Below, in pieces: positions 58,220 to 64,000 of a DNA stretch of 64,000 bases. This stretch comes from Salipiger mangrovisoli (GTDB lineage: Bacteria; Pseudomonadota; Alphaproteobacteria; Rhodobacterales; Rhodobacteraceae): contig NZ_JADFFK010000025.1 in assembly GCF_015223355.1 (NCBI RefSeq), positions 17,824 through 81,823 of the forward strand. The letters run 5' to 3'. Position numbers and translations under genes: made by a program. The notes below the pieces were generated by a model. That model was not told where the DNA came from. It did not search any database and saw only the letters and a list, made by a program, of their open reading frames with translations. The number at the start of each line of letters is the position of its first letter. The first letter of the stretch is position 1.

Positions 58220-58972
58220 ATGTCTGCCGATCAGACTATTGATCATGACAGCTGGAACTATTCGCCGGCGAAGCTGCCCAGGCAGTCCAAGATCAAACTC
58301 GGGCGGATCCACGGTGTCCTGCCTTTCACCGGCGTTCGCAATCCCGGCTTCCGGAGCTCGAGCTCGCATCGGGTGTGGATGACCTACCGGACCGCGGCCA
58401 ATGATCACCGGCCTGAGGTCGGCATCGCTGAAAGCGCGGCCGAGGCCGCCGTCGCCCACGAGCTGCTGCTCTCGCCTCTCCTCTATGATCTGCAATTCCA
58501 GCCGCTGAAGGTATATCTGCGTCCTGGAGACCGCAAAGGTCCCAGCTATACGCATGACCTGCTTGCCACTTTCGTGGATGGACGGCGCACGCTCATCTTC
58601 GTTCGCAACTCCGACAGTCTGCAAAAGCCTCGGACGCGGCGCGAGATCGAAGCGATCCAAGCGGCGACACCCTCGAGCGCTGCAGACAGCATGATCATCG
58701 TCGATGCCGGCCGCTACTCACGGCAGCGACGGGAGAACCTGTTCCGGCTGCATGAGGCCATCCAGACACCCGATCCTGAAATCGACGATATCGTGCTCTG
58801 GACGGCCTGCAACCATCGTTCACTCTGGCTGATGCGTGATCTTTTTCCGCTGCTCGATTTGCCGCAGAAGACGGTCTTTAAATCCTGCTACCGCCTGATC
58901 GCGCGTGGCGCCTTGACCGCAAACCTTGACCATGTGGTCGCGGAATGGTCGCGCATCGAGGTTGCGTCATGA
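58220..58972 (+). CDS. tnsA: TnsA-like endonuclease subunit
   Basis: The start at 58220 has a GGAG ribosome site eight bases upstream and gives 250 residues. The TnsA endonuclease pattern is visible: acidic helix AESAAEAAVAHELLLSPLLY, a Q in DLQFQPLKVYL, then PSYTHDLLATFVDG with Asp113 and the strand TLIFVRNSDSL. TnsA normally has a Glu-Asp-Lys triad; the Lys position appears to be Arg129 here. A winged-helix C-terminus (KTVFKSCYRLIARGALTANL) would contact TnsC. It cuts the 5' ends, enabling cut-and-paste. It overlaps tnsB by four bases. Confidence 0.83.
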   Translation: MSADQTIDHDSWNYSPAKLPRQSKIKLGRIHGVLPFTGVRNPGFRSSSSHRVWMTYRTAANDHRPEVGIAESAAEAAVAHELLLSPLLYDLQFQPLKVYLRPGDRKGPSYTHDLLATFVDGRRTLIFVRNSDSLQKPRTRREIEAIQAATPSSAADSMIIVDAGRYSRQRRENLFRLHEAIQTPDPEIDDIVLWTACNHRSLWLMRDLFPLLDLPQKTVFKSCYRLIARGALTANLDHVVAEWSRIEVAS

Positions 58973-61242
58973 CGATCGCGCCTCGCTACAACTTCGAAGC
59001 CGGAACCGAAATCGTGGTCCAGGGGCGCGACCTCCTGCTCCGCAAGGTCGGTTCGCAAGGCTATGAGCTGGCGGACCCGATGGGCGACCAGATGAGTATC
59101 CTTGGGTTCTCGTCTTTCGTCGAATTGATGAAATCCGGCGCCGTGACTATCGCCCCTTCCCAGTTGTTGCCGGAGGGAAGTGCCAAGCTCAGGCTGGGTG
59201 GGCTGAGCGTCGCGGCCCAACTCTCTGATGAGCAACAGACCTATGGCCGCTTCCACTACGCGGTATGCAGGGCGATCGACGAGCTCCATCGGCACCGGAC
59301 CATTGTCGAGGGCGATGAGGACTTCCGGATTTCCATCGGCGCCTTGAACGACCCCGCGAACAGGAAGTTCTTGCGCACGCTCGTCCAGGCCTTTTTCGGC
59401 GAGCGTGTGCATTTGGGTGCAGCCACCTTGAAGGGCGGCCGGCAGAAGAGCTGGTTTCTCTACAAAGGGCGGACGCTGAAGAAATACTACGGGATCTATC
59501 AGGGTCTCCAGGACGGTGATGATGTCATCGCTGGGCTGGCAACACTTGACCACCTCAAAGGCAACGAGACACCGCGTCTGCCCTTGCGTCTGAAAGAACT
59601 CATGACAGAGGCCTGGGAGGAGATCGGCCTGGATCTCAAGGGACCGTCGGTGGCGAACGTGCATGGCTACCTTGCAGCGCTGATCAACAGGGAAAACCGG
59701 CAGCGGGCGTTCAACGACCTCCCCGCGCTCCCGGTCCCATCCCATCAATCCGTTCTTCGTCACCGCAAGGAGCTGCTCACGCCGACCGAATACATGGTCG
59801 CGACGAAGGGCGAGCGCCACGCGCGCAACAAGCGAGGCCGCGGCAGTTCTGACGTGCGGGCGCTCATGATCGGCGAATTCTGCGAGATGGACGAATGTCG
59901 GGCGTCTCTGATTACCTCGGCCAAGGCCAAAGGCTATTGGCATACGCTGTCTGAAGATATGAAGAAGGCTATGGAATGGGCGGATGACGAGATCCGCAGC
60001 CGTCTCAGCATCCTTGTCATGATCGATGTCGCAACACGCATGCCGCTGGCCTGGGTTGTCAGCGCCCAGCCAAAAGCGGAAGCCACGATGCAGCTTCTGC
60101 GGATGGCCACGCGCGACAAGACCCGCGAGAGGCGCATCTACGGTTGCGAGGGCGAGGCTATGCCCGCCATGGGCCTCGGCATGGTGCGCAACGATAATGG
60201 TACCGGCCTGCGGAACGCCGAGGTCAAGTCCGCACTTATGGGGATTGCATCGGCGAATACAGATGTGCGGGCCTACGCATCAGCTGACAAGCCCTATGTC
60301 GAGCGCATGTTCGGCACAACCGAATCCGTCTTGCTGAAACTGCTCCACGGCTACACGGGTCGCAAAGCAGGAGAGCTACCCGGATATGACGCCAAAAAAT
60401 CAGGCGTCCTTGACATCGATCTCCTCTATGAAATCCTGACCAGGTTTTTCATCGACGAGTACCCGTCCTTGAAACACACGGGCGTCGGGATGGGAGGGCG
60501 GCGACCGGCCGAGGTCTATAAAGAACTGAATGAGACCAGGGAGACATTTCGTCTTTTGGATGAAGATCTCCGTCGCGTCCACTTGGGCTGGCCATTCAAG
60601 TTGCAGCCCAACGATGAGGGTGTGCGGGTGCTTGAAGGCCTCTTCTATGGGTCAGACGAATTCCAGGCCGCCCGCGAACACCACCAGGGCAAGGTCACCG
60701 TTTATATCGATCCGGACGATCTGAGCTTTGCGACCGCAGTGATCCCGCGTGATCCAAAGACATACAAGCTTGCACTACAGACGACCGTCTTCGCCGATCT
60801 GACCGCATCCGAGTTCCTGGAGCTGATGACGCACTACCGGCGTGAAAACCCCGAGGTGACAACACTCTACGAAGACCGGATCGCAAAGGTTCGCCTCGAG
60901 AGACATGATCAGCTCAAGAAAATCGGCGTCGAACGGCGTTTGCCGAGGAGCTATGTCACTCAGGCCGAAACCTGCAAGAAGGCCAAGAGCCTGTTTGCCT
61001 CATCTCGGCTGGTCACCACGCACGTGCCGATCGACACGGTCGCCCCAGGTACTCTGGCCACCGCGATCTCGGGCCCGGGGATCCTGCCACTCGGCGGTGC
61101 AAGCCTCATCGATCACGAGCCTGCGGAGCCGACCTCTACGCCCGTAATACCAGCCAGGACATCGAAGCCCAAGGCGGAGAAACCGTCTTCAGAAACTCCT
61201 GTCAGGCTCGGCCGCCCCGACCAGAAGGGCGAGCTCTCGTAA
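58969..61242 (+). CDS. tnsB: TnsB/TniA-like DDE transposase
   Basis: ATG at 58969 overlaps the tnsA stop and encodes 757 residues. The retroviral-integrase fold carries a DDE triad with ~35-residue spacing: D308 in CEMDECRASL, D409 in VRNDNGTGLRN and E445 in KPYVERMFGTTE. N-terminal helix-turn-helix domains precede it and a Mu-type beta-barrel follows (HLGWPFKLQPNDEGVRVLEG). The charged C-terminal tail probably binds TnsC. The enzyme joins 3' ends to target DNA and should bind the CATAAG-n-n-TGCAC-type end repeats. Confidence 0.94.
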   Translation: MTIAPRYNFEAGTEIVVQGRDLLLRKVGSQGYELADPMGDQMSILGFSSFVELMKSGAVTIAPSQLLPEGSAKLRLGGLSVAAQLSDEQQTYGRFHYAVCRAIDELHRHRTIVEGDEDFRISIGALNDPANRKFLRTLVQAFFGERVHLGAATLKGGRQKSWFLYKGRTLKKYYGIYQGLQDGDDVIAGLATLDHLKGNETPRLPLRLKELMTEAWEEIGLDLKGPSVANVHGYLAALINRENRQRAFNDLPALPVPSHQSVLRHRKELLTPTEYMVATKGERHARNKRGRGSSDVRALMIGEFCEMDECRASLITSAKAKGYWHTLSEDMKKAMEWADDEIRSRLSILVMIDVATRMPLAWVVSAQPKAEATMQLLRMATRDKTRERRIYGCEGEAMPAMGLGMVRNDNGTGLRNAEVKSALMGIASANTDVRAYASADKPYVERMFGTTESVLLKLLHGYTGRKAGELPGYDAKKSGVLDIDLLYEILTRFFIDEYPSLKHTGVGMGGRRPAEVYKELNETRETFRLLDEDLRRVHLGWPFKLQPNDEGVRVLEGLFYGSDEFQAAREHHQGKVTVYIDPDDLSFATAVIPRDPKTYKLALQTTVFADLTASEFLELMTHYRRENPEVTTLYEDRIAKVRLERHDQLKKIGVERRLPRSYVTQAETCKKAKSLFASSRLVTTHVPIDTVAPGTLATAISGPGILPLGGASLIDHEPAEPTSTPVIPARTSKPKAEKPSSETPVRLGRPDQKGELS

Positions 61243-61283
61243 CTACCGCCATCTCAACGACGTCCAGCAATTCAAGGATACCC

Positions 61284-62258
61284 ATGGGTTTCATCGACCA
61301 GAACCGCGTCAACGCATCGGTTGCCCTGCAGCGCGGCCATTATACCTTCCCGCGTGCGGCAAAGCTCCGCGAAGCTTTCGAAAACTGCCTGCACGACTAC
61401 TATGTCAAGGCCTCCATCGGCGGGCATTTCGAAGCACGCGGCTTGCTGGTGACTGGGGAATCGCGGGTCGGCAAGACCTCGGAGACCGTCCGGCTTGTGG
61501 AGAAATTCAACGCAAGCATGACGGAAATGCCCAACGGGAAGGTTGGCAAGATTATCTACTGCAAGCTGGATGGGTCGATCACTTGGAAGGATCTGGGTCA
61601 CAAGACGCTCGAAGCTCTCGGTTACCCCGCGAACCCCCGGCGCACCCAGGGTGAACTCTGGAACATGGTTCGCCATCAATGCCGCGAACAGGGCGTCATC
61701 GGCCTCTACTACGACGAATGCCAACACGCCTTTACGTCGGGCGCAAAGTCCAACGAAAAGCTCCTCGACCGTTTCAAGGCGCTGATGAAGGAACCGGAAT
61801 GGCCGTTGATGCTCATCCTGTCAGGCGTGCCGATTCTGGCCAAGCATGTGAACTCTGAAGAGCAGATCGCCCATCTCCTCTCCCACATCCATTTCGATGA
61901 GATTTACCTGGGCAGGTTCGCTGATCCGACAAGGGATCCGGACATGATCGAACTGAACAAGCTCGTATACACCTATGCCGAACGCGCCGATATCGATGTC
62001 GAAGAGCTTGTTGACGTCGATTTTCTGCAGCGCCTCGATTTTGCCTGCGCCTCCAGGTGGGGCCTCGTCATCGAGTTGCTGATCCGCGCCCTCGGCTTGT
62101 GCAGACTTCATGGCCAGAAGAGCGCCACGGTCAAAATGTTCTCCGAGGCCTACGCCCAGAACTCCCGACTGCCTCAGGGCCTGTGCCCCTTCACCGCACC
62201 AAGCTATCGCGACATGATCGACAGCGACAAACTCATGGAGATGGTGCTGGACGACTAG
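61284..62258 (+). CDS. tnsC: TnsC/TniB-like AAA+ transposition regulator
   Basis: This 324-residue AAA+ ATPase has Walker A GESRVGKTSE (K64) and Walker B LYYDECQHAF (D144-E145). Further family features are VNSEEQIAHLLSHIHFDEIY and SRWGLVIELLIRALGL. It is nearer in length to TniB than to Tn7 TnsC (555 residues). It would form the filament that links TniQ at the target with TnsAB at the ends. A strong terminator follows, then the right end of the element. Confidence 0.93.
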   Translation: MGFIDQNRVNASVALQRGHYTFPRAAKLREAFENCLHDYYVKASIGGHFEARGLLVTGESRVGKTSETVRLVEKFNASMTEMPNGKVGKIIYCKLDGSITWKDLGHKTLEALGYPANPRRTQGELWNMVRHQCREQGVIGLYYDECQHAFTSGAKSNEKLLDRFKALMKEPEWPLMLILSGVPILAKHVNSEEQIAHLLSHIHFDEIYLGRFADPTRDPDMIELNKLVYTYAERADIDVEELVDVDFLQRLDFACASRWGLVIELLIRALGLCRLHGQKSATVKMFSEAYAQNSRLPQGLCPFTAPSYRDMIDSDKLMEMVLDD

Positions 62259-62288
62259 CGGCAGGCCAATACGGGTATGGACGTTTCA

Positions 62289-62313
62289 GGGCTCGCAGTG
62301 CGGGCCCTTTTTT
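62289..62313 (+). terminator. Rho-independent terminator after tnsABC
   Basis: GGGCTCGC and GCGGGCCC form an 8-bp stem (one T-G pair) around AGT, followed immediately by six T residues. Confidence 0.88.
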
Positions 62314-62323
62314 GGCCGCCGCC

Positions 62324-62464
62324 CTGCATGCTTATGTGTCAACTGTGCATGCTTATGCCTTGCGGTGAAGAACGCCCCACGGCAAGCATCTGAAATACAT
62401 ATGATATTTTTGCGCAGCACAGCCGCCGAATCAACTGGGTGTGCAAACTTATGGTGCATTGGCA
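62324..62464 (-). repeat. transposon right end with three TnsB-type repeats
   Basis: Three inverted copies of the 13-bp repeat are present: CTGCATGCTTATG (62324), GTGCATGCTTATG (62345) and GTGCAAACTTATG (62441). Eleven bases after the last comes the element end CATTGGCA (62457-62464). Spacing and sequence mirror the left end. Confidence 0.85.
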
Positions 62465-62472
62465 TTCAGTCC
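62465..62472. repeat. right target-site duplication (TTCAGTCC)
   Basis: Exact copy of the octamer at 18153-18160, directly after the right end CATTGGCA. Confidence 0.75.
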
Positions 62473-63918
62473 CGACGCTCCCTGAGCTTGCACGACTTGG
62501 CGGCGCCCCCGCCCGCCCAGAAATGCGCGGCTTCTGCGGGCTGCACTCTGAAGATAAAGTACTTTAATTCACTTAGTTATATGAATCCCTCGGCGAGAAT
62601 CCGGTGCGGCATAGGGCAGGTTTGCTCCGGCGCTCCAAAAGACGCGGCTTGCCGTCGGACCAAGGCAGCAGCGCCGGAACCTCGGTCGGAATAACCCTCA
62701 TTGACACGGCACGGCACCAAATCCGCCAGATTCGCCATGCGGCGCAGCTCGTTCTGCACCACCACCGATGCCGACCGCGTTGGCGTGCGCCGCGATGCGC
62801 TTAGGTGGTCCGCGTGCCCCTCCTGTCGGAGCGCCGCCAGGAGAGGGATGCCTCTCGAGGCACCCTCCGGCTGGACCGTTCAATCGCCCGCCACGCGGAG
62901 ATATTGCCGCGCCTGAGCAGGTCGCTCGTGGTTCGAAATGCCCGGAGGCCTGGTCCCGATGGGCGCGGCAGCGCCCGAACGCCCGGAAAGGGGCCTTGTC
63001 CAACGACACGGCGCATCCGAGTACCCGCCTTGCCCAACCGGGCCTTGTCCCCAGATGTCCGCAACGATGACGCCTTTGGGTGACCGGATTATCGTGATCG
63101 CGCACGATCGTGTTCCGCCCGAAGACCCGGCTTGTGCCCGAGGCCATCGCGACAACGGCGGCGCGAACGCCGATCCAAGCGTCGGTGACAAGGCATCCGG
63201 CATAGACGCTGCCGATGGTGCTCGGGGGGCGGAAATTCTTGTGGAGCACCGCCATCTTGGCGCAGGTTCCATGCCGCCAGCACGAACCCGGTGAGCGGCT
63301 CCTGCATCGGCAGCATCCCTATCTCCAGATGCACCGCCGCCGCCGAGATGGCGTTGCTGTCCGGCATGATCGGGCATTTCACCTGTTAAAGAACGATGTC
63401 GCGGCAACGGGCGGCTGAGCCGCGCGGACTCGATTCTTGCGCAGCCCGGCGGCCCCGCGCGACGCGAGGACATGTGCGACGCCGCCGAGACGCCTCAGCT
63501 TGATGTTGACCTCCGAGCCACCGAGCGTGCCCTTCGCACGCTCGAGATCGACGCAGGCCGCGACGCCGGCGTCCGTGATCTTCGGCAGAGAGGCGCAGCG
63601 CCCAACGGGTGCTGGCGGATCGCTCCGGGAGGTGGTCGCTGTCCATAACCACATGGGCCCCCGCGCATGGAGGCTTACATCCGCAGATCAACGTGGTGAT
63701 CCGTGCCTTGCGGGATCGGGCCAAAGCGGCCCGAGGCTGGCCCGCGTCGCCTCGCGGGCCATGAACGGCAAGACCATGGCGTCGGAAGGGTCTTTCACCG
63801 GCACGAGGCGCGATGAGAGACCGCCGATGCGTAGTCTTTTCTCCTAATGAGATTACGCCTGTTGCGTTCGGCGCAATTTATCGCGTAAACACTCATGACG
63901 TGTAATAAACGAAAAAAT
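62473..63918. other. right flank without a convincing gene
   Basis: About 1.4 kb of GC-rich DNA outside the transposon. Many short frames overlap on both strands, but none shows a family motif or ribosome site and frames break often, as in decayed coding sequence. An AGCTTGCACGACTTGGCGG stretch near 62485 resembles the transposon left end (see findings). Sequence after 63830 becomes AT-rich, probably a promoter. Confidence 0.45.
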
Positions 63919-64000
63919 ATGACCGAAGCGGAAAAAGATGGCGCCGTCTCCGACGGTGGCGGCTGGGAAGCGGAGCGCCAGCAGCTGCGCGACGAGCTGG
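63919..64000 (+). CDS. partial hypothetical ORF at right edge
   Basis: An open frame begins MTEAEKDGAVSDGGGWEAER and leaves the window. An upstream in-frame ATG at 63895 would add eight residues. The visible part is polar with coiled-coil-like QQLRDEL. It follows an AT-rich stretch that may be its promoter. Too short to assign. Confidence 0.45.
   Translation, partial: MTEAEKDGAVSDGGGWEAERQQLRDEL

Noticed and set aside
62698..63724. Several 90-190 codon frames in the right flank
   Set aside because: They overlap each other on both strands, have no ribosome sites and no family motifs, and look like high-GC artefacts or decayed sequence.

Overview
This 64 kb window is high-GC alphaproteobacterial DNA, most likely a Rhodobacteraceae (Roseobacter-type) chromosome. 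The lineage call rests on a TRAP transporter cluster with a hydantoinase-type hydrolase, an NDUFS4-like complex I accessory protein, uvrB and an I78 inhibitor lipoprotein. It is an inference from gene content, not a database result.

Left host segment (1-18160). A minus-strand catabolic cluster (Zn amidohydrolase, TRAP dctM/dctQ/dctP, alpha/beta hydrolase) diverges from an XRE-type regulator. A membrane PQQ-dependent dehydrogenase then diverges from a TetR regulator across a perfect TetR-style operator. Housekeeping genes follow: the NDUFS4-like protein, uvrB, small envelope proteins, a HdeD-like protein, an AI-2E family permease, a phospholipase-D lipoprotein and tRNA-Arg(TCT).

Tn7-like transposon (18161-62464, about 44.3 kb). 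Seven bases after the tRNA comes an 8-bp direct repeat (TTCAGTCC) that recurs at 62465. The DNA between starts and ends with matching inverted ends (TGCCAATG...CATTGGCA), each 11 nt from a 13-bp repeat of the type CATAAGCTTGCAC: one clear copy on the left and three on the right. A TniQ-family target selector lies at the tRNA end. TnsA-, TnsB- and TnsC-like genes lie 38 kb away at the other end.

Transposon cargo. (a) 20.5-29.4 kb is a redox/transport cluster: cytochrome b-like protein, P460-like cytochrome, two similar aldo-keto reductases, MFS exporter, LysR regulator, two hydrolases and a flavodoxin. (b) 29.9-42.9 kb holds a SNF2/RapA-like helicase and an unrecognised 979-residue protein, divergent from a UvrD-like helicase plus DISARM DrmA and DrmB. 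(c) 43.0-49.3 kb is one tight minus-strand operon: Dcm/M.EcoRII-like cytosine methyltransferase, Vsr, GHKL ATPase, HNH protein, SNF2 ATPase and a stand-alone EcoRII-N-like DNA-binding protein. Modules b and c look like a DISARM-related defence system combined with an ATP-dependent restriction module, with CCWGG as the predicted site. (d) 49.3-56.8 kb is an insertion-sequence graveyard (IS21, IS3, IS256 and IS110 families) containing a broken large helicase and a DUF262 fragment, flanked by two copies of a ~270-bp non-coding repeat. (e) A Lon-like AAA ATPase precedes tnsABC.

Right flank (62473-64000). About 1.4 kb without a convincing gene is followed by the start of a partial ORF that runs off the window.
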